64,000 bases of DNA, from contig NZ_CP058554.1 of the NCBI RefSeq assembly GCF_014109725.1, positions 4,898,001 to 4,962,000 of the forward strand. Reading direction: 5' to 3'. The position numbers and the translations under genes were made by a program. Under the pieces are notes generated by a model. It was given only the letters and a program-made list of their open reading frames with translations. It had not been told where the DNA came from and ran no database searches. How positions within the stretch are numbered: position 1 is the stretch's first letter; every line of letters starts with the position of its first letter. Positions 32,641-41,767 of the stretch are shown in pieces. The DNA is from Comamonas piscis. Lineage in GTDB: Bacteria > Pseudomonadota > Gammaproteobacteria > Burkholderiales > Burkholderiaceae_C.

Positions 32641-34557
32641 ATGGCATTGATTACCTTATTGAACGCGCAGCTGGCCTTTGGCCACGTTGCCTTACTGGAC
32701 CACGCAGACTTCGCCCTGGAGTCCCAGGAGCGGGTTGGCCTGATTGGCCGCAATGGCGCAGGCAAGTCCTCGCTGTTGAAGATTCTGGCAGGCATGGAGA
32801 AGGCCGATGACGGCAACCTCCAACTGCAGAACGGCATACGCATCGCCTATGTTGCCCAGGAACCCAACCTGAACCTGGAGCACACGGTGTTTGAAGCCGC
32901 CTCCCATGGGATGGCTGCGGTCTCCGCTGTGCGTGATCGCTATTTTGCGGCCGAGGATGGCGAAGACCTGGATGCGCTGCAATCCCAGATTGAGGCCTTT
33001 GATGCCTGGAACTGGGAGCAGCGCGTAGAAGAAACCTTGCAGCGCCTGCATTTGGATCCGCAGGCACTTGTCGGCAATCTGTCCGGCGGTGTGAAGAAGC
33101 GTGTGGCCCTGGCCCAGGCGCTGGTGCTGCGTCCCGATGTGCTGTTTCTTGATGAGCCCACCAACCACCTGGACCTGGACTCTATTGCCTGGCTGGAAGA
33201 GCTGCTCAAGGAATTCAAGGGCAGCATCATCACGATTACCCATGATCGCTCCTTTCTGGACGCGGTGGCAACCCGCATTGTGGAGCTGGACCGTGGCCAG
33301 CTGCGCAGCTACCCTGGCAACTTTGCCCAGTACGTGGTGCAAAAGCAGGAGCAGCTGGCACAAGAGTCGGTGATCAATGCCAAGGCGGATAAATTGTTGG
33401 CCCAGGAAGAGATTTGGATCCGTAAAGGTGTGGAAGCACGCCGCACCCGCAGCCAAAGCCGGATCGAACGGCTCAAGGTGATGCGGGGTGAGCATGCCGC
33501 ACGGCGCACGGCCCAGGGCAGTGTCAAGATGGATATCGCATCCGGTACCGGCAATGGCTACCAGGGCAAGATCGTTGCCGAGCTGACTGACGTCAGCAAG
33601 AGTTTTGGCGATCGGACCATTGTGCGCAACTTCAGCACCACGGTGCTGCGCGGCGACAAGATCGGCCTGCTGGGCCCCAATGGCGCCGGCAAGACCACCT
33701 TGCTGAAGATGATTCTGGGCGAGCTGGCGGCCGATAGCGGCGATATCCGCCAAGGCGCCAATCTGCAGGTGGCCTATTTTGACCAGATGCGCGATGCGAT
33801 CAATCTGGATGCGACCCTGGAAGACTTCATCAGCCCGGGCAGCGAATGGATCGAGATTGGCAACCAGCGCAAGCATGTCAAAAGCTACCTGAGCGATTTC
33901 CTGTTCTCACCGGCGCGTGCGCATTCCCCTGTGCGCTCCTTGTCGGGGGGCGAGCGCAACCGCTTGCTGCTGGCCCGTCTGTTCGCCCGCCCCGCCAATG
34001 TGCTGGTGCTGGACGAGCCGACCAATGACCTGGACATCGACACCTTGGACTTGCTGGAAGACTTGCTGCAGCAGTATGACGGCACCGTGTTCCTCGTCAG
34101 CCATGACCGGACCTTCATGGACAACGTGGTCACCAGCATCATCGCCGCCGAAGGCGATGGCCATTGGCGCGAATACGAAGGCTCGGTGCAGGACTGGCTG
34201 ATCCAGTCGCGCCGTTCGCGCGAGATCGCCGAGCAGCGCGATGCCGCCCAGGCCAACAAACTCGCCAAAGACACCAAGGCCGCCGCAGCTGCACCCGCGC
34301 CAGCGCCAGCAGTGGCCGCAGCGCCTGCTGCCCAAGCCAAGCGCAAGCTCAGCTACAAAGACCAGCGCGATCTGGATTTGCTGCCCGCACGCATTGCGGA
34401 GTTGGAGACGGAGCAAAAGAGCATCCAGGCCAAGCTGGCCGACGGCAACCTCTTCACCAAGGACTATGGCCAGGCGATGCAGTTGCAGCAGCGCGATACG
34501 GTGATTGAAGGCGAACTGCTGGAAGCGCTGATGCGTTGGGAAGAACTGTCCAGCTGA
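32641..34557 (+). CDS. uup: ABC-F family ATPase Uup
   Basis: A 638-aa soluble protein with two ABC domains and no membrane segments. Walker A GRNGAGKS is at 36-43 and GPNGAGKT at 345-352. Signatures are LSGGVKKRVALA and LSGGERNRLLLA, each followed by DEPTNHLD/DEPTNDLD. The Ala/Pro-rich linker after about residue 545 and the terminal coiled coil (DLLPARIAELETEQ onward) identify Uup rather than EttA. Uup acts on ribosomes and affects transposon precise excision in E. coli. It is divergent from the rRNA operons and convergent with the MocR gene. Confidence 0.92.
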   Translation: MALITLLNAQLAFGHVALLDHADFALESQERVGLIGRNGAGKSSLLKILAGMEKADDGNLQLQNGIRIAYVAQEPNLNLEHTVFEAASHGMAAVSAVRDRYFAAEDGEDLDALQSQIEAFDAWNWEQRVEETLQRLHLDPQALVGNLSGGVKKRVALAQALVLRPDVLFLDEPTNHLDLDSIAWLEELLKEFKGSIITITHDRSFLDAVATRIVELDRGQLRSYPGNFAQYVVQKQEQLAQESVINAKADKLLAQEEIWIRKGVEARRTRSQSRIERLKVMRGEHAARRTAQGSVKMDIASGTGNGYQGKIVAELTDVSKSFGDRTIVRNFSTTVLRGDKIGLLGPNGAGKTTLLKMILGELAADSGDIRQGANLQVAYFDQMRDAINLDATLEDFISPGSEWIEIGNQRKHVKSYLSDFLFSPARAHSPVRSLSGGERNRLLLARLFARPANVLVLDEPTNDLDIDTLDLLEDLLQQYDGTVFLVSHDRTFMDNVVTSIIAAEGDGHWREYEGSVQDWLIQSRRSREIAEQRDAAQANKLAKDTKAAAAAPAPAPAVAAAPAAQAKRKLSYKDQRDLDLLPARIAELETEQKSIQAKLADGNLFTKDYGQAMQLQQRDTVIEGELLEALMRWEELSS

Positions 34558-34588
34558 TGCTGCACCACCGCGTTGCGCCCGCCCGGGT

Positions 34589-36055
34589 TCAGCGCGGCAT
34601 AGGTTCGGCTTGTGGAAACTCCGCGCGCACCCGCTGGTAGACGCGCCAGAAGCTGGCATCTTGCGTGCAGGCGTAGTTAATGCGCATGAGGGTAGAGGGC
34701 TTGCGGCTGGCATGGAACAGGCTACCGGGAGCGATCAGGTAGTTCTCATCCAGCATGCGCTGGGCCAGCACCTCGGTGTCCATGCCGGTCTCCACCCAGC
34801 CGAACATGCCGGCGGGCTCGGTGACAAACTGGCAGCCCGCCTCCAGTGCCAGCGGCACGCTGTGCTTGCGCGCCTGCACCAGGTGGCTGCGCATGCGCTC
34901 AATATGGCGCCGCAGCTGGCCGTTTTCCATGCACAGCGCCATCGCGCGCTCCATCATCGCCGGACTGGTCAAGGTGGACAGCAGCTTGGTGTCCAGCATG
35001 CGGTCCACTAAGTCGGGCGGCGCCACCATATAGCCCACGCGCCAGTTGGGCGCCAGAATCTTGGCAAAACCACTCACATAGATGCTGCGCTTGAGGCCAT
35101 CGAGCACGCTGAGCCGGGTCGCATGCTCGGGCGCGATATGGCTGTAGGTGTCGTCCTCGACGATATAAAAGTTATAGGCCTGCGCCAGCTGCAACACCTG
35201 GTGGGCCGCTGCCGGGTGCAGGCTGTAGCTGGTGGGGTTGTGCAATACGCTGACGCTGACATAGAGCTTGGGCGCATGGGTTTCGCAGTAATGGCGCATG
35301 ACGGCCAGATCGGGTCCATCGGGCCCGCGCGGCACCGGCAGCACCTGCATGCCCAGCGCCGCCAGCCGGGCAAACTCTACCGACCAACCAGGTTCTTCCA
35401 CCATCACCGCATCGCCAGCCTTCAGCAGGGTGCGGCTGACAATATCCAAGGCCTGGGTCGCCCCCATGGTGGTCATCACCTGCTCGTAACCCACCGGCAA
35501 GCCCAGGCCCTTGAGCCGCTCGGCCAGCAGTTGGCGCAGCAGCTCATCGCCCATGGGCACGCCGTAGCTCCAATGCATGGCATGCAGCGCATCCGATCCC
35601 ACTACCTTGCGCAAGGCAGATTGCAAAAACTGGTTCTGCAGCCATTCAGGTGGAAACATGCCCGCCCCCGGCTGCGGATGCGTGGCCTTGTGCATCATGC
35701 CGCGGATCAGCGAGGTGGCATTGATGCGGGCCGATGCAGCCGGCAAGGACAGCGATACCGCATCCTTCAAGGTTTTGCCTTGGGCTTCAGGCGCTGCCGG
35801 CGTGATGGGCACCGCCGCCTTGGCCACATAGTCGCGCACATAAAAACCGCGCTGCCGGCGGGCCTCCACCAAACCCTGGGCCTGCAGCAAATCATAGGCC
35901 GCCACCACCGTGTAGGGGCTCACGCTTTGCTGGGCGGCGCAGGCGCGCACTGAAGGCAGGCGTGCGCCCGCTGGCAAGAGGCGCGACCGGATGCGCTCGG
36001 CAAAGCGGGCGGCCAATTGCTCGGTGAGGGAATGGGTGGTGTCGCGGGTCAGCAT
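34589..36055 (-). CDS. MocR-family regulator (GntR HTH fused to aminotransferase-like domain)
   Basis: A 488-aa protein. An N-terminal GntR winged helix (residues about 8-75, with RIRSRLLPAGARLPSVRA and SVSPYTVVAAYDLL) joins a class I aminotransferase-like domain that has the PLP-binding lysine in SGFAKILAPNWRVGY (about 332). Such proteins sense amino compounds or PLP. ATG 36055 is chosen because the GntR domain starts there; the longer frame to 36532 runs through the LysE gene. It is divergent from lysE-family gene 36282, and the shared region holds a 10-bp inverted repeat, a plausible operator. Confidence 0.9.
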   Translation of the reverse strand: MLTRDTTHSLTEQLAARFAERIRSRLLPAGARLPSVRACAAQQSVSPYTVVAAYDLLQAQGLVEARRQRGFYVRDYVAKAAVPITPAAPEAQGKTLKDAVSLSLPAASARINATSLIRGMMHKATHPQPGAGMFPPEWLQNQFLQSALRKVVGSDALHAMHWSYGVPMGDELLRQLLAERLKGLGLPVGYEQVMTTMGATQALDIVSRTLLKAGDAVMVEEPGWSVEFARLAALGMQVLPVPRGPDGPDLAVMRHYCETHAPKLYVSVSVLHNPTSYSLHPAAAHQVLQLAQAYNFYIVEDDTYSHIAPEHATRLSVLDGLKRSIYVSGFAKILAPNWRVGYMVAPPDLVDRMLDTKLLSTLTSPAMMERAMALCMENGQLRRHIERMRSHLVQARKHSVPLALEAGCQFVTEPAGMFGWVETGMDTEVLAQRMLDENYLIAPGSLFHASRKPSTLMRINYACTQDASFWRVYQRVRAEFPQAEPMPR

Positions 36056-36090
36056 GGCAGAAAGAAGGGGAGATGTACCGGCTTTGGCAC

Positions 36091-36138
36091 CAATACAGTT
36101 CCTGGTATTGATTTTCTGTCTGTACTGTAACTGTATTG
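36091..36138. promoter_or_regulatory. Inverted repeat, likely MocR operator between regulator and exporter genes
   Basis: Perfect 10-bp inverted arms, caatacagtt (36091-36100) and aactgtattg (36129-36138), with 28 bp between. An extra half-site, tgtactgta, lies at 36121-36129. Arm spacing of roughly three to four turns suits the dimeric two-site binding described for MocR regulators. It sits in the divergent 226-bp region. Confidence 0.55.
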
Positions 36139-36281
36139 CTATGACCGCTACATTATTTTGAGCCAGCCTGCCGCAAAAGCCCAGACTGTCCCCGCTGCAA
36201 CCGGACCGCCACTTCGGCCCGCCAGAATGCAGCGTCGGCAGTGCATGATCAGGCTCCCCAAGGGCAGTAGATACGAACACC

Positions 36282-36890
36282 ATGACAACGACAATGACCG
36301 CCGTAGAGTTCAGTGCATTTCTGGTTCTGGCCACCGCCATGAGCTTCACCCCCGGGCCCAACACCACCATGGCCGCAGCCATGGGTGCCAACTGGGGGCT
36401 CAAACCCGCCATGCGTTTTGTATGGGGCGTACCGATTGGCTGGGGCGCCCTGCTGCTGCTCTGCGCCAGCGGCGTCGGTGCGCTGGTGATGGCCGTGCCC
36501 GCGCTCAAAGGCGCCATCAAGGCCGTCGGCATTGTTTACCTGGTCTGGCTGGCCTACAAGCTCAGCCGCAGCGGCCAACTGGCCGAGACCAAGAACGGCC
36601 ATCTGCTCGGTTTTTGGCAGGCTGTGGGCTTGCAGTTTGTCAACGTCAAGGCCTGGTTGTTGGCGCTGGCCATTGTCGCGGGCTGGATTGTCGGCTTTCA
36701 GGATGCCTTAGCGCGCCTGGCCATCGTGCTGCCGGTGATGCTGTTCTTCGCTTTTGCCAGCAACTTTCTCTATGCCTCGGTCGGCGCGCTGCTGCGCAGC
36801 TGGCTGGCCCAGGGCCAGCGCTTGCTCTGGTTCAACCGGGCCATGGCGCTGATTCTGGTGCTGACGGCAATATGGATGATCAAGGCCTGA
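36282..36890 (+). CDS. LysE/RhtB-family amino acid exporter
   Basis: A 202-aa inner-membrane protein with about six hydrophobic segments. The LysE family N-terminal motif is FTPGPNTTMAAAMGANWGLK (residues about 22-41). It likely exports an amino acid or amine. It is divergent from the MocR regulator with a shared inverted repeat, a classical regulator-exporter pair. An aminotransferase gene follows 257 bp downstream on the same strand. Confidence 0.88.
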   Translation: MTTTMTAVEFSAFLVLATAMSFTPGPNTTMAAAMGANWGLKPAMRFVWGVPIGWGALLLLCASGVGALVMAVPALKGAIKAVGIVYLVWLAYKLSRSGQLAETKNGHLLGFWQAVGLQFVNVKAWLLALAIVAGWIVGFQDALARLAIVLPVMLFFAFASNFLYASVGALLRSWLAQGQRLLWFNRAMALILVLTAIWMIKA

Positions 36891-37150
36891 GCCAGCAGGT
36901 AACAAAGTCTGTGCCGCTGCCCACAAGCCCTCTACCCATCAGACAATCAAAGCCCCACCGGCAGGCCCAAGAACCCGCCTGCCCCTGCCAAGAAACATAC
37001 AGGCCAAAAGCCTGCCGGCAGTAGCCGCCCGCCCTGTGCCATCCCAGGCGCCCGGCCACTGCCACCCTGACAACCCACGGTGGCCCTGCACGGCATCCAC
37101 CCCGGCCCCGGCACTGTTGCCCCGGCTGCCATCAAAGAGATGAGGAAATG

Positions 37151-38338
37151 ATGACGAACTGGACCTTGGCCAAACGCGCCGCCAGCATGAACCCCTCGGT
37201 GATCCGCGAGATCCTGAAAGTGACCGAGAAGCCCGGCATCATCAGCCTGGCTGGCGGCCTGCCGTCGCCCAAGACTTTTCCGATCAGCGCCTTCAAGGAA
37301 GCGGCGGACAAAGTACTGCTGCAAGACGGTGCTGCCGCCCTGCAATACGCCGCCAGCGAAGGCTATGCACCGCTGCGCGAATTCGTCGCCCAGCAACTGC
37401 CCTGGGATGTGAGCCCTGACCAGGTGTTGATCACCACCGGCTCCCAGCAAGGCCTGGACCTGATGGGCAAGATTTTGCTCGATGAAGGCAGCCGCTTGCT
37501 GGTGGAGACCCCCACCTACCTGGGCGCGTTGCAGGCCTTCTCGCCCCAGCAGCCCGACGTGGTGGGGGTGGACAGCGATGACCAGGGCGTGGTCCCAGAC
37601 GACCTGGCGCGCAAGGCCGGCGAAGGCGCGCGCAAGGCACGCATGGTGTACCTGCTGCCCAACTTCCAAAACCCCACCGGGCGCAGCATGGACGAAGCCC
37701 GCCGCCAGGCCGTGGTGGACCAGCTCGCCACGCTCGGCATTCCGTTTCTGGAAGACAACCCCTATGGCGACCTGTGGTTTGACGAGGCACCGCCCGCTCC
37801 GCTGACGGCCCGCAATCCGGAGGGCGGCGTCTACCTGGGCTCGTTTTCTAAGGTGCTGGCACCCGGCCTGCGCCTGGGCTATGTGGTCGCACCCAAGGCC
37901 ATCTACGCCAAACTGCTGCAGGCCAAGCAGGCGGCCGATCTGCACACCCCCACCTTCAACCAGCGCATGGTGGCCGAGGTGGTGCAAAACGGTTTTCTCG
38001 ACCAGCATGTGCCCACCATCCGCGCGCTCTACAAAAAGCAGCGTGATGCGATGCTCGCTGCACTGACCGAGCATTTTGCAGGCCTGGATGTGCAGTGGAC
38101 CACGCCCACCGGCGGCATGTTCCTGTGGCTGCGCATGCCCGAAGGCGTGGACACCGTTGCCATGCTGCCAGCCGCCGTCGAGCGCAATGTGGCCTATGTG
38201 CCAGGCAGCGCGTTCTATGCCAGCCAGCCGGACCACCGCACGATGCGCCTCTCGTTCGTGACTGCATCTGAAGCGCAGATCCACATCGGCATCAAGGCGC
38301 TGGCCGATACCGTGCGCTCCACCTTGGCCGCCCGGTAA
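37151..38338 (+). CDS. PLP-dependent aminotransferase, class I/II (2-aminoadipate/LysN-like)
   Basis: A 395-aa fold-type I aminotransferase. It has ISLAGGLPSPKTFP near residue 30, YAASEGYAPLRE, LPNFQNPTGRSM, EDNPYGDLWF, and the PLP lysine in GSFSKVLAPGLRLGY at about 234. It resembles LysN/KAT-II-type enzymes acting on 2-aminoadipate, aromatic or branched amino acids; the specific substrate is unresolved. Start 37151 is chosen over 37148 because GAGG is then about 5 bases away. It heads a plus-strand run with GST, PhzF, VOC and threonine dehydratase genes. Confidence 0.88.
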   Translation: MTNWTLAKRAASMNPSVIREILKVTEKPGIISLAGGLPSPKTFPISAFKEAADKVLLQDGAAALQYAASEGYAPLREFVAQQLPWDVSPDQVLITTGSQQGLDLMGKILLDEGSRLLVETPTYLGALQAFSPQQPDVVGVDSDDQGVVPDDLARKAGEGARKARMVYLLPNFQNPTGRSMDEARRQAVVDQLATLGIPFLEDNPYGDLWFDEAPPAPLTARNPEGGVYLGSFSKVLAPGLRLGYVVAPKAIYAKLLQAKQAADLHTPTFNQRMVAEVVQNGFLDQHVPTIRALYKKQRDAMLAALTEHFAGLDVQWTTPTGGMFLWLRMPEGVDTVAMLPAAVERNVAYVPGSAFYASQPDHRTMRLSFVTASEAQIHIGIKALADTVRSTLAAR

Positions 38339-38349
38339 CCCTAGAAGCC

Positions 38350-38381
38350 AAAAAGCCAGGCGGCGCTATAAGTCGCCTGGC
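38350..38381. other. Hairpin downstream of the aminotransferase gene
   Basis: An 8-bp perfect stem (gccaggcg 38355-38362, cgcctggc 38374-38381) starts 17 bp after the stop. There is no T-run on the plus strand, but five T residues follow it on the minus strand, so as an intrinsic terminator it faces antisense transcription. It may instead stabilise the mRNA 3' end. Confidence 0.4.
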
Positions 38382-38440
38382 CACCGACCACCCTGGCCCC
38401 CGCCTTGCGCGGGGCCGCAAGCCAACACCAAGGATGAGAC

Positions 38441-39082
38441 ATGCTGAAAATCTGGGGCCGTATCAGCTCGATCAATGTGCGCAAGGCCGTCTGGGCGGCG
38501 CAAGAAGTGGGCGTGCCGTTTGAGCGCATCGATGCCGGCGGCACGTATGGCGGCACCCGCAGCGCCGAGTATCTGGCGCTGAACCCCAACGCGCTGGTGC
38601 CGGCGATGGCCGATGGCGAAGGCGCCATGGCGCTGCAGCTGTTTGAATCGAACGTGATTGTGCGCTACCTCTGCGCCCGCTACGCCCCCGGCGTGCTCTA
38701 CCCCGCCGGCCTGGCCCAGCGCTTTGATGCCGAGCGCTGGATGGACTGGCAGCAAACGGCGATGAACCCTGCCGGGCGCGATGCCTTTATCCAGCAGATC
38801 CGCACCCCCGCAGAGCAGCGCGACCCGGCCAAGATTGCGGCATCCGTGGCCGCCATGCAGCCTTTGCTGCAGATGCTGGACCAGCAGCTTGCGCAGGGCC
38901 CTTACCTGCAAGGTGCGCAGTTCGGCATGGCCGACATTCCGCTGGGCTGCGAGCTGCACCGCTGGTGGGGCCTGCCCGACCAAGATGGCTCCCGCAGCCG
39001 CTACCCGCATGTGGCGCGCTGGTTTGCAGCGCTGCAGGCACGGCCCGCCGCCCAAGGCGTGCTGGACCTGGCCCTGAGCTGA
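38441..39082 (+). CDS. Glutathione S-transferase family protein
   Basis: A 213-aa protein. The N-terminal thioredoxin-like domain (LKIWGRISSINVRKAVWAA, NALVPAMADG, FESNVIVRYLC) is followed by a helical C-terminal domain. The Ser-Ile-Asn-Val start of helix 1 fits theta/beta-type GSTs, where Ser activates glutathione. AAGGATGAG precedes the ATG. It lies 102 bp after the aminotransferase gene and 37 bp before the PhzF-family gene. Physiological substrate unknown. Confidence 0.85.
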   Translation: MLKIWGRISSINVRKAVWAAQEVGVPFERIDAGGTYGGTRSAEYLALNPNALVPAMADGEGAMALQLFESNVIVRYLCARYAPGVLYPAGLAQRFDAERWMDWQQTAMNPAGRDAFIQQIRTPAEQRDPAKIAASVAAMQPLLQMLDQQLAQGPYLQGAQFGMADIPLGCELHRWWGLPDQDGSRSRYPHVARWFAALQARPAAQGVLDLALS

Positions 39083-39119
39083 ACCCGCCCTCTTTTTCTG
39101 ATTGATCCCAGGAGTTCCT

Positions 39120-40058
39120 ATGCGCACACGGCGCTTCATGCAAGTCGACGTATTTTCTGAAGAGACCTATTGCGGCAATCCGCTGGCCGTGGTGCTGGAT
39201 GGGGAAGGTCTAGACGATGCCGCGATGCAGCGCTTCGCCCGCTGGACCAACCTGTCCGAAACCACCTTTTTGCTGCCGCCTACACCCGAGGGCCATGCCC
39301 AGGGCGCGGACTACCGGGTGCGCATCTTCACCCCCGGCGGCGAACTGCCCTTTGCCGGCCACCCCACCCTGGGCAGTTGCCATGCCTGGTTGGCTGCAGG
39401 CGGCCAGCCCCAGCAGGCCGGCCGCATCGTGCAAGAGTGCGCCAAGGGCCTGGTGCCCTTGCAGCAAGAGGCGCAGACTGGCCGCCTCGCCTTTGCCGCA
39501 CCGGCGCTGATCCGCAGCGATATTGCCGATGCAGAGCTGGCCCCTGTGCTCCAGGCCGCTGGCCTGCAGCCCAGCCAGGTGCTGGCTCGGCAAAAGCTCA
39601 ACAACGGCCCCGTGTTTTGGGCCTTGTTGCTGGATGACCCTGACACCGTTCTGGCGCTGCAGCCCGACCTCAGCGCCCTGCATGGCCTGGGCATGGAGCT
39701 GGCGATTGCCGCCTTGCACCCGCAGGCCGGTAAGACCTTGATTGGCCGCGCCAGCCGCGAGGCCCGCGCCTTTGACGGCGCAGCAGCGCCAGCTGCACGC
39801 CCGCCCGAAGCGGATATCGAAGTGCGTGTCTGGTTCAGCACCGGTGCCAGCCTCAGCGAAGACCCCATCACCGGCAGCCTCAATGCCAGCCTGGCGCAGT
39901 GGCTGCTGGCCGATGGCCATCTGCAGGCGCCCTATGTTGCCAGCCAGGGCATCAACCTGGATCGCAGCGGCATCGTCAACATCGCGCAAGATGCCACCGG
40001 CCAGGTCTGGGTGGGTGGCCATGTCTCCGCCGGCATCCAGGGCGAGGTGCTGCTGTGA
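39120..40058 (+). CDS. PhzF-family isomerase/epimerase
   Basis: A 312-aa protein of the diaminopimelate-epimerase-like PhzF fold. It has FMQVDVF at the start, the conserved glutamate of NLSETTFLL at about 47, FTPGGELPFAGHPTLG (about 73-88) and DPITGSLNASL in the C-terminal half. PhzF members isomerise small cyclic or unsaturated acids; here the substrate is unknown and nothing suggests phenazine synthesis. ATG 39120 is chosen for AGGAG 6-10 bases upstream. Its stop overlaps the next gene's GTG start. Confidence 0.87.
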   Translation: MRTRRFMQVDVFSEETYCGNPLAVVLDGEGLDDAAMQRFARWTNLSETTFLLPPTPEGHAQGADYRVRIFTPGGELPFAGHPTLGSCHAWLAAGGQPQQAGRIVQECAKGLVPLQQEAQTGRLAFAAPALIRSDIADAELAPVLQAAGLQPSQVLARQKLNNGPVFWALLLDDPDTVLALQPDLSALHGLGMELAIAALHPQAGKTLIGRASREARAFDGAAAPAARPPEADIEVRVWFSTGASLSEDPITGSLNASLAQWLLADGHLQAPYVASQGINLDRSGIVNIAQDATGQVWVGGHVSAGIQGEVLL

Positions 40059-40747
40059 GCGGCGCCGGACTGGACCACCTGGTCGTCATGGCCGCCAGCC
40101 TGGAAGAAGGTGTGGCCTGGTGCGAAGCGACTTTGGGCCTGACGCCTGATACGGGCGGCCAGCATGCTTTTATGGGCACCCACAACCGCCTGCTGCGCAC
40201 CAGCAGCCCGGCCTTTGCCAGCAGCTATCTGGAGATCATCGCCATCGACCCGCAAGGCCAGGCGCCCAGCAACCATCGCCGCTGGTTTGACATGGATGAC
40301 CCGGCTCTGCAGGCCCAGGTGCGCAGCCAGGGCCCGCAGCTGACCCACTGGGTTGCACGCGCCAACGGCATCGCCCAGGCCACTGATGCGTTGCGGACGC
40401 TAGGCCATGCCGCTGGCACGCCCCAGGCCGCCAGCCGGCAAACACCCCGCGGGCTGCTGGCCTGGCAGATTGGGCTGCGCCCCGATGGCCAGCGCCTGCT
40501 CCAAGGCCTGCTGCCGACCTTGATCGAATGGGGGGACCAGCACCCAGCAGCCAACCTAGCCGACAAAGGCGTCACCCTGCAGCAGCTGCAGTTGCTGCAC
40601 CCCGATGCCGATGCTCTGCAAACGGCGCTGCAAGCGCTGGGCCTGGATGGCAACCCGGCCTTGCAAGTAGCGCAGGCCAGCGCGCCTGCGCTGGTGGCGC
40701 ATTTGCACACGCCCAGGGGGCCGGTGCAGCTGCGCAGCGCCCTTTGA
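40055..40747 (+). CDS. VOC-superfamily (glyoxalase-like) protein
   Basis: A protein of about 230 aa beginning VSGAGLDHLVVMAASLEEGVAWCEATLGL, the usual opening of a Glyoxalase_3-type VOC domain, with LLRTSSPAFASSYLEIIAIDP following. I chose GTG 40055 because it overlaps the phzF stop (GTGA) and homology starts here; the longer frame back to 39899 is an artefact within phzF. Members are metal-dependent lyases, dioxygenases or unassigned. It is coupled to the PhzF gene, so the two likely act on related molecules. Confidence 0.82.
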   Translation: MSGAGLDHLVVMAASLEEGVAWCEATLGLTPDTGGQHAFMGTHNRLLRTSSPAFASSYLEIIAIDPQGQAPSNHRRWFDMDDPALQAQVRSQGPQLTHWVARANGIAQATDALRTLGHAAGTPQAASRQTPRGLLAWQIGLRPDGQRLLQGLLPTLIEWGDQHPAANLADKGVTLQQLQLLHPDADALQTALQALGLDGNPALQVAQASAPALVAHLHTPRGPVQLRSAL

Positions 40748-40780
40748 TCGACTCTTCAACGCTCCTCCTCTTTCTCAGCT

Positions 40781-41749
40781 ATGCAAACCCCCTCCCTCCC
40801 CAGCCTCGCCGAGATCGAGGACGCCTCCCGCATCGTCTACCGTGATTTCCAGGCCACGCCGCAGTACCGCTGGCAGCTGCTGGGCGAGCGCCTGGGGGCG
40901 GAATGCTGGCTCAAGCACGAGAACCACACGCCGGTGGGGGCCTTCAAGATCCGTGGCGGTCTGTCTTACTTCGCGCAGATGGCAGCGCGCGGCACCCTGC
41001 CCGCCCAGGTGATCAGCGCCACGCGAGGAAACCACGGCCAGAGCATTGCCTGGGCCGCGCGCAGCCATGGCGTGCGCTGCACCATCGTCGTGCCCCATGG
41101 CAACTCGGTCGAAAAGAACATGGCGATGCGCTCGCTGGGCGCCGAGCTGATAGAGCACGGCGACGACTTCCAGGCCGCCCGCGAGCATGCGATCGCGCTG
41201 GCTGAGCAGACTGGTGCCCATATGGTGCCCAGCTACCACCCGGATCTGGTCAGCGGCGTCAGCACCTATTGGTGGGAATTTTTGCGCGCAGTGCCGCATT
41301 TGCAGACCGTCTATGTGCCGATTGGCCTGGGCTCGGGCGCCTGCTCGGCCATCGCAGCCAAGCTGGCCTTGCAGCACCCGGTGCGCATTGTGGGAGTGAT
41401 CAGCACCGGCGCCACCACCTACCGCGACTCCATCGCCGCCGGTGAAGTGGTCGAAGCCGCCGTCAGCACCGATATTGCCGATGGCATGGCCGTGCGCCGC
41501 GCCGACCCACTGGCCCTCCCCGTGCTGCGCCAGCACTTGGACCGCCTGGTAGCGATCAGCGATGACGAGGTACGCACAGCGATGCGCTGTTTGTTCACCG
41601 ACACCCACAATGTCGCCGAAGGTGCAGGTGCGGCTGCATTGGCAGCTGCGTTGCAAGAGCGCGAACTGATCGCCGGCCAGACCATTGGCCTGGCGTTGAC
41701 GGGTGGCAATGTGGATGCGGCTGTGTTCAGCCAGGTGCTGGCCGGCTGA
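40781..41749 (+). CDS. Threonine/serine dehydratase (PLP fold type II)
   Basis: A 322-aa catabolic-type threonine dehydratase-like enzyme lacking the C-terminal ACT domain of biosynthetic IlvA. The PLP lysine is in GAFKIRGG (Lys56). Asn of TRGNHGQS and the phosphate loop GLGSGACSA follow, and the C-terminal LTGGNVD contacts the pyridine ring. It deaminates L-threonine or L-serine, or a related hydroxy amino acid, to a 2-oxo acid. It lies 33 bp after the VOC gene and is convergent, 18 bp apart, with the creatininase gene. No Shine-Dalgarno is obvious. Confidence 0.86.
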   Translation: MQTPSLPSLAEIEDASRIVYRDFQATPQYRWQLLGERLGAECWLKHENHTPVGAFKIRGGLSYFAQMAARGTLPAQVISATRGNHGQSIAWAARSHGVRCTIVVPHGNSVEKNMAMRSLGAELIEHGDDFQAAREHAIALAEQTGAHMVPSYHPDLVSGVSTYWWEFLRAVPHLQTVYVPIGLGSGACSAIAAKLALQHPVRIVGVISTGATTYRDSIAAGEVVEAAVSTDIADGMAVRRADPLALPVLRQHLDRLVAISDDEVRTAMRCLFTDTHNVAEGAGAAALAAALQERELIAGQTIGLALTGGNVDAAVFSQVLAG

Positions 41750-41767
41750 TTCTCTGCCTGCAAGGCA

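Noticed and set aside
32345..32647. 127-codon minus-strand frame upstream of uup
   Set aside because: It covers rRNA promoter sequence and the uup start region, with no domain or ribosome binding site.
34589..36532. 647-codon version of the MocR gene
   Set aside because: The extra N-terminus runs antisense through the LysE gene and lacks similarity; the GntR domain starts at 36055.
39102..40058. PhzF-family gene as evidence of phenazine biosynthesis
   Set aside because: No other phenazine genes nearby; the family is broad and most members act elsewhere.
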